Below are positions 45,599 to 57,058 of a DNA stretch of 64,000 nucleotides, in pieces (the first letter of the stretch is position 1; each line of letters opens with the position of its first letter). The translations under genes and the position numbers were made by a program. The notes beneath the pieces are model-generated. The model saw only the letters and a program-made list of their open reading frames with translations, was not told the DNA's origin and did no database searches. This stretch comes from Catellatospora vulcania (GTDB lineage Bacteria > Actinomycetota > Actinomycetes > Mycobacteriales > Micromonosporaceae): the NCBI RefSeq assembly GCF_009720385.1, contig NZ_WARX01000001.1:186001-250000 (forward strand), read 5' to 3'.

Positions 45599-45642
45599 CA
45601 CGCTGGTTGACCATGAACTTGGGTTCATGGTCAACCAGCGTG
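45599..45642 (-). terminator. ilvD terminator hairpin, related to family C
   Basis: A 20-bp perfect stem with loop TTGG; the arm contains GGTTGACCATGAAC, close to the family-C module (TTGATCATGAACTT). It sits 47 bases beyond the ilvD stop, in the place of a terminator. Confidence 0.7.
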
Positions 45643-45688
45643 AGGGAGTCCTCCCGCGGGGGCGTGCCTGCGCGGGGGACTGAGGGCT

Positions 45689-47533
45689 CTACGGGACTCG
45701 GCGGTAGGCGCCGTCGCTGGCGCTCGTGGCCATCGAGGCGTACGCCCGGAGGGCTGCGCTGACGGGGCGCTGCCGGTCGGCCGGGGTGTACGGTTTTTCC
45801 CGCTTGTCCTGAACGATACGCCTCTCCGCGAGCACCTGCTCGGGGACCTCCAGGACCATCGATCGGGCCGGGATGTCGATGGCGATGGTGTCGCCGTTCT
45901 CGACCAGCGCGATCAGGCCGCCGCCGGCCGCCTCGGGCGAGACGTGCCCGATGGACAGGCCGCTGGTGCCGCCGGAGAAACGCCCGTCGGTGATCAGCGC
46001 GCAGGCCTTGCCCAGGCCCCGGCCCTTGAGGAACGAGGTCGGGTAGAGCATCTCCTGCATGCCGGGGCCGCCGCGCGGGCCCTCGTACCGGATGACGACC
46101 ACGTCGCCGGCCACGATCTCGCCGCCGAGGATGGCGGTGACCGCGTCGTCCTGCGACTCGAACACCTTCGCCGGGCCGGTGAAGCGCAGGTTCTCCTCGG
46201 AGACGCCCGCGGTCTTCACGACCGCGCCGTCCGGGGCCAGGTTGCCGAAGAGGATGGCCAGGCCGCCGTCGGCGGAGTACGCGTGCGCCAGGTCCCGGAT
46301 GCAGCCGTTGGCCGCGTCGGTGTCCAGCGTGGACCACACGTTCTCGGTGCTGAACGGCTGCGTGGTGCGCACCCCGCCGGGCGCGGCGTGGAACAGCCGC
46401 TCCGCCTCGGGCAGCGTCGCGCCGCTGCGGATGTCCCAATCGGACAGCCAGCCGGCCAGGTCCGGCGAGTGCACCGCGTGCACGCCGGTGTGCAGCAGCC
46501 CGGCCCGGTTCAGCTCGCCCAGCAGGGCGGGGATGCCACCGGCCCGGTGCACGTCCTCCATGTGGTACTGCTGGCTGTTCGGTGCGACCTTGGCCAGGCA
46601 CGGCACCCGCCGCGAGATGGCGTCGATGTCGCCGACGCTGAAGTCCATCTCGGCCTCGCGGGCCGCGGCCAGCAGGTGCAGGATCGTGTTGGTCGAGCCG
46701 CCCATGGCGACGTCGAGCGCGACCGCGTTCTCGAACGCCTCGCGGCTGGCGACGGCCCGGGGGAGCACGGAGGCGTCGTCGCCGTCGTAGTAGCGCTTGC
46801 ACAGGTCCACGATCAGCGTGCCGGCCTGCTCGAACAGCGCCTTGCGGGCGGCGTGGGTGGCCAGCGTGGAGCCGTTGCCCGGCAGGGCCAGGCCGATCGC
46901 CTCGGTGAGGCAGTTCATCGAGTTCGCGGTGAACATGCCGGAGCAAGAGCCGCAGGTCGGGCAGGCGGACCGCTCGATCTGGCCGAGCTGCTCGTCGCTG
47001 ACCGCGTCGTTGGAGGCCGCGATCATCGCGTCGATGAGGTCGAGCTTGGTGTGCACGACGCCCTCGACGGCGACCGTCTTGCCGGCCTCCATCGGGCCGC
47101 CGGAGACGAACACGGTGGGGATGTTGAGGCGCAGTGCGGCCAGCAGCATGCCGGGCGTGATCTTGTCGCAATTGGAGATGCAGACCAGCGCGTCGGCGCA
47201 GTGCGCGTTCACCATGTACTCGACCGCGTCGGCGATCAGCTCGCGGCTGGGCAGCGAGTAGAGCATGCCGCCGTGGCCCATGGCGATGCCGTCGTCTACG
47301 GCGATGGTGTTGAACTCGCGGCCGACACCGCCGGCCTCGGCGATCGCGTCGGAGACCAGACCCCCGAGATCCTTGAGGTGTACGTGCCCCGGCACGAACT
47401 GGGTGTAGCTGTTGGCGACGGCGATGATCGGCTTGCCGAAGTCGCTGTCGGTCATACCGGTGGCACGCCACAGCGCGCGGGCGCCGGCCATGGTGCGACC
47501 GTGAGTGGAGGTGCGGGAACGCAGCTCGGGCAT
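45689..47533 (-). CDS. ilvD: dihydroxy-acid dehydratase
   Basis: A 614-residue Fe-S enzyme making 2-oxoisovalerate and 2-oxo-3-methylvalerate, the third step of valine/isoleucine synthesis. Cluster cysteines are in SNCDKITPG and [31 protein letters not shown] and the C-terminal [19 protein letters not shown] are diagnostic. No Shine-Dalgarno site is seen before the ATG, so translation may be from a leaderless or poorly led transcript. It is divergent from a GGDEF-EAL gene. Confidence 0.96.
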   Translation of the reverse strand: MPELRSRTSTHGRTMAGARALWRATGMTDSDFGKPIIAVANSYTQFVPGHVHLKDLGGLVSDAIAEAGGVGREFNTIAVDDGIAMGHGGMLYSLPSRELIADAVEYMVNAHCADALVCISNCDKITPGMLLAALRLNIPTVFVSGGPMEAGKTVAVEGVVHTKLDLIDAMIAASNDAVSDEQLGQIERSACPTCGSCSGMFTANSMNCLTEAIGLALPGNGSTLATHAARKALFEQAGTLIVDLCKRYYDGDDASVLPRAVASREAFENAVALDVAMGGSTNTILHLLAAAREAEMDFSVGDIDAISRRVPCLAKVAPNSQQYHMEDVHRAGGIPALLGELNRAGLLHTGVHAVHSPDLAGWLSDWDIRSGATLPEAERLFHAAPGGVRTTQPFSTENVWSTLDTDAANGCIRDLAHAYSADGGLAILFGNLAPDGAVVKTAGVSEENLRFTGPAKVFESQDDAVTAILGGEIVAGDVVVIRYEGPRGGPGMQEMLYPTSFLKGRGLGKACALITDGRFSGGTSGLSIGHVSPEAAGGGLIALVENGDTIAIDIPARSMVLEVPEQVLAERRIVQDKREKPYTPADRQRPVSAALRAYASMATSASDGAYRRVP

Positions 47534-47666
47534 GTCGTAAGTGTGTCACTCGTCCGAGCACGCGCCCAGCTCAGCATTGTTGTGTCCACACCCCGGGACG
47601 GTGGTGATGCGGGAATGTCGCACAACGTGTCTCGCTTTGTGCTCATAGCTGCGGCAGAGTGGTGAC

Positions 47667-50111
47667 GTGGACCTCCCCCCGGGGCTCGCGATAGCCGTAC
47701 TGGCGAGCGTGTTGACCGCTGTGCCTGTGGTCTGGGCACTGGCGACGAATCGGCTGGTCGACCAGCACGGCCTGGTCGTCCGCGCGAACCGGCTGACCGC
47801 CGGTGCGCTGATGGTGTACGCACTCGCCGCCCCGATCGCGTGGCTGCACACGGCCGGCTGGCCGGACGGCTGGGTGGACCGGCTGGGCAGCCGGATGGTG
47901 CTGGGCGGCCTGCTCGGCCTGCCCGCGTCGATAGCGGCGCTGCTGCTGGTGGCCGCGCTGCTGGAGATCACCGACCAGGTGGTGGGTGACGGCGCCCGGC
48001 TGCGGCTGATGCTCGAATCGCTGATGGTGGCCTCCGGCCTGTTCATCGTGGCCTGGACTTTCGTGCTGGCTCCGGACAAGCCCGGGCACCACCCGGTGCC
48101 GGGGGCGTGCGTGCCGGTGCTGGTGGCCTCGGTGCTGTGCAGCGTGGTGCTGGGGTTGAGCGCGGTGCTGGTGGTACGCGCCCAGCTGCGCCGCGGCCCG
48201 CTGCTGCGGCACTGCGTCGGCGCGGGGCTGCTGTCGCTGGGCATGACCGGCATCGCTGGCGGTGCGTGCTACGGCGTGACACTCGTGGTGCTGGCGGGAG
48301 CGCTGGCCGTCCCCATCGGCGCGGGGCTGTGGTTCGTCGGGCCGCCCCCGCCGCCGCGGGCCAGTGACGCCGAGTCGGTCTCGCCCAGCTCCGGCCTGGC
48401 CACGGGCCTCGCCCCGGTGCTGACGATCTCGATCGTGGCGGTGCTCGGGTACAGCCGCAACATGGGCATCGAGCTGGTGACCGCCCTGGTCGGCATCTTC
48501 AACGGCTTCTTCATGGTCGGCCGGCAGTACCTGGCCGTGGTGGACGTGCGCAAGGCCAACAACCGGCTGGCCGACAGCGAGTCGCATTTCCGGGAGCTGG
48601 CGCACACCGACCCGCTCACCGGCCTGGCCAACCGCCGCGGGCTGCTGCGCACCATGTATCTCGACGCCGCGGGCGGCCCGCCGTGCGTGCTGCTCACCCT
48701 GGACCTGGACGGCTTCAAGAACGTCAACGACATGCGCGGCCACGACGCGGGCGACGCGGTGCTGATCGAGGTCGGCCAGCGGCTGCGGCTCAACCTGCGT
48801 CCCGGCGACCTCGCGGCCCGGCTGGGCGGCGACGAGTTCGCGGTGCTGATGTGGAGCAAGCCGGGCGAGGCGGCGAAGGTCGCCCAGCGCCTGCTGGCCG
48901 TGCTGTCCCGGCCGTACCAGCACGGGGCTGCGGACATCTTCCTGTCGGCCAGCATCGGCCTGGCCGGGTGCGGGGCCGCCGACGACATCCCGACCCTGCT
49001 GCGCAACGCAGACCTGGCGCTGCGGGCCGCCAAGCAGCGCGGCAAGAACCGGGTCGAGCTCTACGACGAGGTGTACGACAAGCAGCTGCGCCGCCGCACC
49101 GCGATCGAGCACGAGCTGCGCGGGGCCATCGACCGCCAGGAGCTGTCGCTGGCCTACCAGCCGGTGGTGGCCCTGCCGTCGACCCGCCCGGTCGGCGCGG
49201 AGGCGCTGATCCGCTGGAACCACCCGGAGCTGGGCCCGGTCGGCCCGCTGGAGTTCATCCCGATCGCCGAGGAGACCGGCCAGATCCAGGTGCTCGGCGC
49301 GTGGGTGCTGGACCAGGCCTGCCGCCAGCTGTCGCGCTGGGTGCAGGAGGGCTACGACGTCTGGGTGTCGGTGAGCATCTCCCCGCGGGAGCTGCACTCC
49401 ACCAAGTACGTCACCGGCGTCAAGGAGGTGCTGCGCAAGCACCGGGTGCCGCCGTCGCGGCTGGTGCTGGAGGTCACCGAGCACGCCGTGGCCACCGACC
49501 TGGACGAGTTCCGGCGCACCCTGGCCGCGCTGCGCGCGCTGGGGCTGCGCATCGCGCTGGACGACTTCGGCGCGGGTTACTCGTCGCTGGGACAGCTGCG
49601 CCAGATGCCGGTGGACATCCTCAAGATCGACCGTGACCTGGTCATCGACGCGCCGTCCGACCACGGGCCGGGCGCGCCGATGGTGGACGTCGCGGTGCGT
49701 CTCGGGCAGCGCCTCGGCCTGCAGGTGATCGCCGAGGGCATCAGTGAGCCGCATCACCGCCGCCTGGTCGAGGCGACCGGCTGCCCGTACGGGCAGGGCC
49801 AGCTGTTCGGCATGGGCGTGCCCGCCGAGCACCTGGAAGCACGGTTGGCGTCCTCCGCCAACGGGGGCCCCAAGGCCCTGCCGGCGGCACCGGCCCGGCC
49901 GCTGCCGAGCGTGCCGCCCGCGGGTGGCGCGGCGACCCCGACCAAGATGCTTCCCAGCGCGCAGAGCGCCCCGGGCAACAGCACCTCACCAGCCAAGTCG
50001 CTGCCGTTGGGGCAGCCGCTCAACGGGCTCCCGCCGTCTCGCGTCAGCGAGGCGAACAGCAGCTCAGCGGGACGCCACGACACGGCCGTCCCAACATCCG
50101 GGAGCAGTTGA
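47667..50111 (+). CDS. membrane GGDEF-EAL protein with Pro/Ala-rich tail
   Basis: An 814-residue protein: eight or so membrane helices (about 1-280), GGDEF (about 310-470; intact GGDEF at about 387-391 with RPGD five residues before), EAL (about 485-735), then an 80-residue Pro/Ala/Ser/Thr tail. The EAL domain keeps EALIRWNHP, LEVTEHAV, DDFGAGYSSL, KIDRDLV and AEGISE, but the metal-binding Asn of the usual VNVS motif is Ser570 (VSIS). Phosphodiesterase activity may be weak or lost. The start is GTG. It lies upstream of the ilvB leader. Confidence 0.9.
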   Translation: MDLPPGLAIAVLASVLTAVPVVWALATNRLVDQHGLVVRANRLTAGALMVYALAAPIAWLHTAGWPDGWVDRLGSRMVLGGLLGLPASIAALLLVAALLEITDQVVGDGARLRLMLESLMVASGLFIVAWTFVLAPDKPGHHPVPGACVPVLVASVLCSVVLGLSAVLVVRAQLRRGPLLRHCVGAGLLSLGMTGIAGGACYGVTLVVLAGALAVPIGAGLWFVGPPPPPRASDAESVSPSSGLATGLAPVLTISIVAVLGYSRNMGIELVTALVGIFNGFFMVGRQYLAVVDVRKANNRLADSESHFRELAHTDPLTGLANRRGLLRTMYLDAAGGPPCVLLTLDLDGFKNVNDMRGHDAGDAVLIEVGQRLRLNLRPGDLAARLGGDEFAVLMWSKPGEAAKVAQRLLAVLSRPYQHGAADIFLSASIGLAGCGAADDIPTLLRNADLALRAAKQRGKNRVELYDEVYDKQLRRRTAIEHELRGAIDRQELSLAYQPVVALPSTRPVGAEALIRWNHPELGPVGPLEFIPIAEETGQIQVLGAWVLDQACRQLSRWVQEGYDVWVSVSISPRELHSTKYVTGVKEVLRKHRVPPSRLVLEVTEHAVATDLDEFRRTLAALRALGLRIALDDFGAGYSSLGQLRQMPVDILKIDRDLVIDAPSDHGPGAPMVDVAVRLGQRLGLQVIAEGISEPHHRRLVEATGCPYGQGQLFGMGVPAEHLEARLASSANGGPKALPAAPARPLPSVPPAGGAATPTKMLPSAQSAPGNSTSPAKSLPLGQPLNGLPPSRVSEANSSSAGRHDTAVPTSGSS

Positions 50112-50142
50112 CTCATCGGCTGAGATGCGTCAAGCTGAGGCC

Positions 50143-50181
50143 ATGTCGACTTCTCGGCCGTCCGCCCGAGTACTTACCTGA
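50143..50181 (+). CDS. putative ilvB leader peptide
   Basis: A 12-codon ORF reading MSTSRPSARVLT, or 18 codons if started at the in-frame ATG at 50125. It ends with a valine GTA and a leucine CTT codon, both uncommon in this genome, and its stop touches the first hairpin of the attenuator. A GAGG precedes the ATG with short spacing. This fits ribosome-sensed control by branched-chain amino acids, as known for ilvB leaders in other actinobacteria, but is short on Val/Ile/Leu codons. Confidence 0.45.
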   Translation: MSTSRPSARVLT

Positions 50182-50244
50182 GCGCACTCTCCCACTGACG
50201 AGAGTGCGCTGGCCCCCGTGCGAACTTTGCACGAGGGCTTTTTT
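50181..50244 (+). promoter_or_regulatory. ilvBN transcription attenuator
   Basis: An 11-bp hairpin (AGCGCACTCTC and its complement, loop 8) is followed by a second hairpin, arms 50212-50221 and 50229-50238 with one mismatch, ending in six T residues. This is a rare U-tract terminator and stands 48 bases before ilvB. GTGCG in the second hairpin can also pair with CGCAC in the first, so alternative folds are possible. Confidence 0.7.
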
Positions 50245-50292
50245 GTTGGCCGGACGACCTGAGACCTTCCAGATGCCAAAGGTGATCGGAAA

Positions 50293-52113
50293 ATGACTAG
50301 ACCCAGCCCGGAGTCCCTGGCCCAGCGGGCCGCGGCGCAACGATCAGCGCCCCCCGCCGCCACCAGCGCCCAGTCCGCCCCCGTCGCGGCCACCGGAGCG
50401 CAGAGCCTCGTCAAGTCCCTGGAGGCGCTCGGGGTAGAGGTGGTCTTCGGCATTCCCGGTGGCGCCATCCTGCCCGCGTACGACCCGCTGTTCGACTCGA
50501 AACTGCGCCACATCCTGGTCCGCCACGAGCAGGGCGGCGGCCACGCCGCGACCGGGTATGCCCAGGCCACCGGCAAGGTCGGGGTGTGCATGGCGACCTC
50601 GGGGCCGGGGGCGACGAACCTGGTCACCCCGATCGCGGACGCCTACATGGACTCGGTGCCGCTGGTGGCGATCACCGGTCAGGTGGCCCGCCCGTCCATC
50701 GGCACCGACGCCTTCCAGGAGGCGGACATCCAGGGCATCACGCTGCCGATCACCAAGCACAACTTCCTGGTGCAGTCGCCCGACGACCTGCCCCGAGTGC
50801 TGGCCGAGGCGTTCCACCTGGCCGCGACCGGCCGGCCCGGCCCGGTCCTGGTCGACATCCCCAAGGACGTGCTGCAGGCGCAGACCACGTTCAGCTGGCC
50901 GCCGGCGCTGGACCTGCCGGGCTACCGGCCGACCCTGCACCCGCACGGCAAGCAGATCCGGGAGGCGGCCCGCCTGATCATGGCGGCGAAGCGCCCGGTG
51001 CTGTACGTCGGCGGCGGCGTGATCAAGGCGCAGGCCACCGACGCGCTGCTGGAGCTGGCCGAGCTGACCGGCATCTCGGTGGTGACCACGCTGATGGCCC
51101 GGGGCGCGTTCCCCGACTCGCACGCACAGCACGTCGGCATGCCCGGCATGCACGGCACGGTGTCCGCGGTGTACGCCCTCCAGCGCAGCGACCTGCTGAT
51201 CACGCTGGGCGCGCGCTTCGACGACCGGGTGACCGGCAAGCTGGACAGCTTCGCCCCGGACGCCCAGGTCATCCACGCCGACATCGACCCGGCCGAGATC
51301 GGCAAGAACCGCCACGCGGACGTGCCGATCGTGGGCGACGTCAAGCACGTGCTCGAAGAGCTGATCGCGGCGCTGAAGGCCGAGGCCCACCCGCCTCGCG
51401 AGGAGTGGTGGGCGCAGCTGAACGATCTGCGCACGCGCTACCCGCTGGGCTGGGAGGAGCCGGAGGACGGCACCCTCGCCCCGCAGTACGTGATCAAGCG
51501 GCTGGGCGAGATCGCCGGTCCGGACGCCGTCTACGTGGCGGGTGTCGGCCAGCACCAGATGTGGGCCAGCCAGTTCATCTCGTACGAGAAGCCGGCCACC
51601 TGGCTCAACTCCGGCGGCCTGGGCACCATGGGCTACGCGGTCCCGGCCGCGATGGGCGCCAAGGTGGCCCGGCCCGACGCGGTGGTGTGGGCGATCGACG
51701 GCGACGGCTGCTTCCAGATGACCAATCAGGAGCTGGCCACCTGTGCGCTCGAAGGCATCCCGATCAAGGTGGCCGTCATCAACAACGGCAACCTGGGCAT
51801 GGTCCGGCAGTGGCAGACGCTGTTCTACGACTCGCGCTACTCCAACACCGACCTGGGCACGCACAAGCACCGCATCCCCGACTTCGTGAAACTCGCGGAG
51901 GCGCTGGGCTGCATCGGCATGCGCTGCGAGTCGGCCGAGGACGTCGACAAGACGATCGAGGCCGCCATGGCGATCAACGACGCGCCCGTGGTCATCGACT
52001 TCGTGGTCGGCAAGGACGCGATGGTGTGGCCGATGGTCGCCGCCGGCACCAGCAACGACGAGATCCAGTTCGCCCGCGGCGTCCGCCCGACCTTCGACGA
52101 GGATGACCTCTGA
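50293..52113 (+). CDS. ilvB: acetolactate synthase large (catalytic) subunit
   Basis: A 606-residue thiamine diphosphate enzyme for the first common step of branched-chain synthesis. The activating Glu is in [26 protein letters not shown] gives the cofactor site and [13 protein letters not shown] is the regulatory-subunit contact region. An Ala/Gln-rich 35-residue N-terminal extension is present. AAGGTGAT precedes the ATG. Its stop overlaps the ilvN start (TGATG). Expression is likely attenuated through the leader just upstream. Confidence 0.97.
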   Translation: MTRPSPESLAQRAAAQRSAPPAATSAQSAPVAATGAQSLVKSLEALGVEVVFGIPGGAILPAYDPLFDSKLRHILVRHEQGGGHAATGYAQATGKVGVCMATSGPGATNLVTPIADAYMDSVPLVAITGQVARPSIGTDAFQEADIQGITLPITKHNFLVQSPDDLPRVLAEAFHLAATGRPGPVLVDIPKDVLQAQTTFSWPPALDLPGYRPTLHPHGKQIREAARLIMAAKRPVLYVGGGVIKAQATDALLELAELTGISVVTTLMARGAFPDSHAQHVGMPGMHGTVSAVYALQRSDLLITLGARFDDRVTGKLDSFAPDAQVIHADIDPAEIGKNRHADVPIVGDVKHVLEELIAALKAEAHPPREEWWAQLNDLRTRYPLGWEEPEDGTLAPQYVIKRLGEIAGPDAVYVAGVGQHQMWASQFISYEKPATWLNSGGLGTMGYAVPAAMGAKVARPDAVVWAIDGDGCFQMTNQELATCALEGIPIKVAVINNGNLGMVRQWQTLFYDSRYSNTDLGTHKHRIPDFVKLAEALGCIGMRCESAEDVDKTIEAAMAINDAPVVIDFVVGKDAMVWPMVAAGTSNDEIQFARGVRPTFDEDDL

Positions 52114-52631
52114 TGAGTAAGCACACGCTCTCTGTTTTGGTCGAGAACAAGCCCGGTGTGCTGGCGCGCGTGGCGGGGCTGTTCTCGCGGCGCGGGTTCA
52201 ACATCGACTCGCTGGCGGTGGGGGAGACCGAGCACCCCGAGGTCTCCCGCATCACGGTCGTCGTCAACGCCGACGAGCAGCCGCTGGAGCAGGTCACCAA
52301 GCAGCTCAACAAGCTGGTCAACGTGCTGAAGATCGTGGAGCTGGAGCCGGCCACCGCGGTGCAGCGCGAACTCCTGCTGGTGAAGGTCCGGGCCGACCGC
52401 CCGGTGCGCTCGCAGGTGCTGGAGACGGTCGAGCTGTTCCGGGCCAAGGTCGTGGACGTGGCCCCCGACGCGCTCACCATCGAGGCGACCGGCACCGCGG
52501 AGAAGCTCGACGCGCTGCTGCGCGACCTGGAGCCGTACGGCATCAAGGAGATGGTGCAGTCGGGCCTGGTCGCCATCGGCCGCGGCTCGCGCAGCATCAC
52601 CGCCAACCCGGCCCTGCGCCTGGCCGCCTGA
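52113..52631 (+). CDS. ilvN: acetolactate synthase small (regulatory) subunit
   Basis: A 172-residue subunit that confers valine feedback on IlvB. The ACT domain is LSVLVENKPGVLARVAGLFS to about residue 75, with GFNIDSLAVG; the C-terminal domain contains LLVKVRADRPVR. The ATG overlaps the ilvB stop by one base. A multi-hairpin element separates it from ilvC. Confidence 0.97.
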   Translation: MSKHTLSVLVENKPGVLARVAGLFSRRGFNIDSLAVGETEHPEVSRITVVVNADEQPLEQVTKQLNKLVNVLKIVELEPATAVQRELLLVKVRADRPVRSQVLETVELFRAKVVDVAPDALTIEATGTAEKLDALLRDLEPYGIKEMVQSGLVAIGRGSRSITANPALRLAA

Positions 52632-52676
52632 CCACCCACCCGCCCGGCGGGCCGCCCGGCCCGCACCCCACTCCCG

Positions 52677-53923
<1,247 letters not shown>

Positions 53924-53975
53924 AGACTTTCCTCTCCCATAGGTGTCCGGCCGCGCAACCTTGCGGCCGGGCTTA

Positions 53976-54018
53976 CCGGGCCGTGCCCAGGCGATCCCTG
54001 GGCACGGCCCGGTTTTTT
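53976..54018 (+). terminator. ilvC intrinsic terminator
   Basis: A 16-bp stem beginning CCGGGCCGTGCCCAG, loop CGATC, then TTTTTT. One of the clearest rho-independent terminators in the window. A smaller hairpin (53947-53970, CCGGCCGC arm) precedes it. Confidence 0.92.
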
Positions 54019-54245
54019 CTGATCATGTCGTTTCGCCCGGTCAGCGCTTTCCCCGTGCTTCACCGCGTTCTTGACCGGTTCCAGAGACGGCCGGAAACGG
54101 ACTGAGCAGCACGAACGTGAGTACCGTCACGCGGTGGCTTGGACATGCGAAGCACCCGGGAGCCCGTAGCATCGCGTGGGTAGGGCCCGAAACGCAGTGC
54201 GGCGAACCGGGCTGAAGTCATCCAACTCTCTCCGTGAGGCAAGCT

Positions 54246-55847
54246 GTGACTCCCGTCGTTCTCATTGCCGAAGAACTCGCACCCGCCGCGCTCGACGTGC
54301 TGGCGCACGACTTCGACGTACGTCACGTCGACGGCACGGACCGGGCGGCACTGCTTGCCGCGCTGGCCGAAGCCGATGCCGTGATCGTGCGCAGTGCCAC
54401 CCAGATCAACGCCGAGGCCATCGCCGCCGCGCCGCGACTGAAGGTCATCGCCCGCGCGGGCATCGGCCTGGACAACGTCGAGGTGCCCGCCGCCACCGCC
54501 CGTGGCGTGATGGTGGTCAACGCGCCGACGTCCAACATCGTCTCGGCCGCCGAGCAGGCCATCGCGCTGCTGCTGGCCGTCGCCCGCAACACCGCCTCGG
54601 CGTCGTCGGCGCTGAAGAACGGCGAGTGGAAGCGCTCGAAGTACACCGGTGTCGAGCTGCAGGGCAAGACCGTCGGCGTGGTCGGCCTGGGCCGGATCGG
54701 CGTGCTGTTCGCGCAGCGCATCGCCGCGTTCGGCACCCGCCTGATCGCGTACGACCCGTACGTGCAGCCGGCCCGCGCGGCCCAGCTCGGCGTACGCCTG
54801 GTCGGCCTGGAGGAGCTGCTGCGCGAGAGCGACTTCATCTCGATCCACCTGCCGAAGACCCCGGAGACCGTCGGCCTGATCGGCGCGAAGGAGCTCCAGC
54901 TCGTCAAGCCCGACGTGCGGATCATCAACGCCGCGCGTGGTGGGCTGATCGACGAGGACGCGCTGGCGGAGGCGCTGGCCGAGGGCCGGGTCGCCGGCGT
55001 CGGCGTCGACGTGTACCTCAAGGAGCCGTGCACCTCGTCGCCGCTGTTCGCGTTCGACAACGTGGTCGCGACCCCGCACCTGGGCGCGTCGACGCACGAG
55101 GCGCAGGACAAGGCCGGCCTGGCCGTGGCCAAGAGCGTCAAGCTGGCGCTGCAGGGCGAGTTCGTGCCGGACGCGGTCAACGTCCAGGCCGGCGGCCTGG
55201 TCGCCGAGGAGGTGCGGCCGCTGCTGCCGCTGGCCGAGAAGCTGGGCAAGGTCTTCACGGCCGTGGCCGGTGGCGTCGCGGCCGGGGTCACCGTCGAGGT
55301 GCGGGGCGAGATCGTCAACCAGCACGACGTGTCGGTGCTGAAGCTGGCCGCCAGCAAGGGCCTGTTCAGCGCGATCGTCGAGGAGCAGGTCACCTACGTC
55401 AACGCGCCGCTGATCGCGGCCGACCGGGGCGTCGAGATCGACCTGACCACCAACCCTGAGGCCAACGAGCACAAGAACCTGGTGACGGTACGCGGCGCGC
55501 TGCCGGACGGCCGCACCGTCTCGGTCGCTGGAGCGGTCGTCACGCACGGCCTGCGCGAGCAGATCAAGCTGACCGAACTGGACGGCTTCGACCTGGAGCT
55601 GGACGCCGACGGCAACCTGCTGTTCTTCCGCTACCAGGACCGGCCCGGCGTGGTCGGCGCGGTCGGCACCGTGCTCGGCGCGGTCGGCGTGAACATCGCG
55701 GCGATGCAGGTGGCCCGGCGCGAGGCCGGTGGCGAGGCGCTGATGACGCTGACCGTCGACTCGCCGGTCGCGGCGGACCTGCTGCAGCGGGCCGCCGAGA
55801 ACATCGGCGCGGTATCGGTCAGCGCGGTGGATCTCACCGAAGAGTGA
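54246..55847 (+). CDS. serA: D-3-phosphoglycerate dehydrogenase
   Basis: A 533-residue first enzyme of serine synthesis, of the long actinobacterial type. The Rossmann loop is VGLGRIGVLFAQR; catalytic Arg, Glu and His lie in NAARGGLIDE, KEPCTSSPLF and ATPHLGAST. It then has the intervening ASB domain and a C-terminal ACT domain (FRYQDRPGVVGAVGTVLG) for serine feedback. The GTG at 54246 is chosen because GAGG stands six bases upstream; a GTG at 54234 is possible. A hairpin terminator follows. Confidence 0.96.
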   Translation: MTPVVLIAEELAPAALDVLAHDFDVRHVDGTDRAALLAALAEADAVIVRSATQINAEAIAAAPRLKVIARAGIGLDNVEVPAATARGVMVVNAPTSNIVSAAEQAIALLLAVARNTASASSALKNGEWKRSKYTGVELQGKTVGVVGLGRIGVLFAQRIAAFGTRLIAYDPYVQPARAAQLGVRLVGLEELLRESDFISIHLPKTPETVGLIGAKELQLVKPDVRIINAARGGLIDEDALAEALAEGRVAGVGVDVYLKEPCTSSPLFAFDNVVATPHLGASTHEAQDKAGLAVAKSVKLALQGEFVPDAVNVQAGGLVAEEVRPLLPLAEKLGKVFTAVAGGVAAGVTVEVRGEIVNQHDVSVLKLAASKGLFSAIVEEQVTYVNAPLIAADRGVEIDLTTNPEANEHKNLVTVRGALPDGRTVSVAGAVVTHGLREQIKLTELDGFDLELDADGNLLFFRYQDRPGVVGAVGTVLGAVGVNIAAMQVARREAGGEALMTLTVDSPVAADLLQRAAENIGAVSVSAVDLTEE

Positions 55848-55982
55848 GCACACGCTTGCGTAGCGTGTTGTTCGCTGGGTAACCTGCACAGGTGTCCACT
55901 GCGGACACGCTCGCCACACGTCCGGGACGGGTCTTCGGGTGACCTCTGCCGACGCGGGTGACGAGCAGCCAGACGAGCACCG

Positions 55983-56022
55983 ATCGGCCCGATGAGCTGT
56001 TGCCGCAGCTCATCGGGCCGAT
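55983..56022 (+). terminator. serA terminator hairpin
   Basis: ATCGGCCCGATGAGCT pairs exactly with its complement across an 8-base loop, giving a 16-bp stem with ATTGTCT following. It lies inside an N-terminal extension of the next open frame, which is a reason to start that gene downstream of it. Confidence 0.75.
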
Positions 56023-56062
56023 TGTCTACCCGTACCCCGGCAGGTTGCGCGGCCGCGTCATC

Positions 56063-57058
56063 ATGACCGCCATGCCGATGCCTGAGCCCGGGACCGCGTG
56101 GCGCGATCTGCCGGACGCCCTGCGTGCGCAAGCCCTTCGCGCGGGCCGGGCCGGGGCGGTGCCCGCCGACCCCGCCGTGCAGGACGCGATGGTCGTCCGC
56201 CATCACGCCTGGCTGCGCCGTAGCCGGTGGCTGACGTGGACGGTCGTGGCGTTGCTGCCGCTGGTGTGGCCGGGGACCTTCCGCACGACCGGCTTCCGCT
56301 CCGCGGCCGAGTCCCGGGCGGCGCTGGCGGGCATCGCGGTCGTGGCGCTGGCCGCGGCAGTCATGTTCGGCGTGGAGGTGGCCGGTTCCCGGTGGGCCCG
56401 GCTGGTCGCACCCGCCCGGGTGGCCGCCGCGCTGCGGAACCCGCGCGGGGCCGTGCCGACGGCGGTGCGGCAGCCGGGCCTCGGCTCGCCGATCATCGCC
56501 CTGCTCGTGTTCGGCGTGCCGGTGACCTACCTGTCGCTGGTGGTCTCCTCGATCCGCTTCGAGCAGGACATGCAGGCGGAGATGTTCCCGGGGGAACCGC
56601 TCGACTGGGGCGCGGTCGGCGGGTGGGCGATCGTGTGGGCGTTCACCATCCTCGTCCCCGCGTCGATCGGCCTGGTTCATGCGTACCGGCTGAAGCCCTT
56701 CGACCGGGGGCCTGCGGTGCGGGTGGACGAGTCGGGCATCTGGATCCGCCGGCTGCGGGCCACCGTCCCCTGGACCGAGGTGACCGGCCTGCACACGGTG
56801 GGCCCGAGCCGGCGCGACGGCGTGGGCCTGGCGGTGCAGGTGCGCGACCCCGACCGGATCGTGGCCCGGAGTGCCTACCCGCGCCCGCTGCGCCGGTATC
56901 TGCTGTGGGGCCTGCGCAGTGGCAACCGCTGGATCGTCGTCGACGAGCGGCTCCTGCGCGAACCCGCTGATGAGCTGCTCGCCGCGGCGCTGGCCTACCA
57001 GGCGACTCACCCGCCGGCGGCGGAGTTCGCCGTCCAGGGCGACTGGGGCTGGTGGTGA
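56063..57058 (+). CDS. hypothetical multi-span membrane protein with PH-like tail
   Basis: About 331 residues with four membrane helices (about 55-75, 90-110, 147-167, 195-215), followed by a soluble C-terminal region with RGPAVRVDESGIWIRRLRATVPW, which looks like a bacterial PH-type strand pattern. The start at MTAMPMPEPG is chosen because longer forms run through the serA terminator hairpin. Its 3' end overlaps the convergent hydrolase gene by 52 bases. No specific function recognised. Confidence 0.7.
   Translation: MTAMPMPEPGTAWRDLPDALRAQALRAGRAGAVPADPAVQDAMVVRHHAWLRRSRWLTWTVVALLPLVWPGTFRTTGFRSAAESRAALAGIAVVALAAAVMFGVEVAGSRWARLVAPARVAAALRNPRGAVPTAVRQPGLGSPIIALLVFGVPVTYLSLVVSSIRFEQDMQAEMFPGEPLDWGAVGGWAIVWAFTILVPASIGLVHAYRLKPFDRGPAVRVDESGIWIRRLRATVPWTEVTGLHTVGPSRRDGVGLAVQVRDPDRIVARSAYPRPLRRYLLWGLRSGNRWIVVDERLLREPADELLAAALAYQATHPPAAEFAVQGDWGWW

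Noticed and set aside
55958-56062. Longer N-terminus for the membrane protein after serA
   Set aside because: It would translate through the 16-bp serA terminator hairpin and adds 35 non-hydrophobic residues with no ribosome site.
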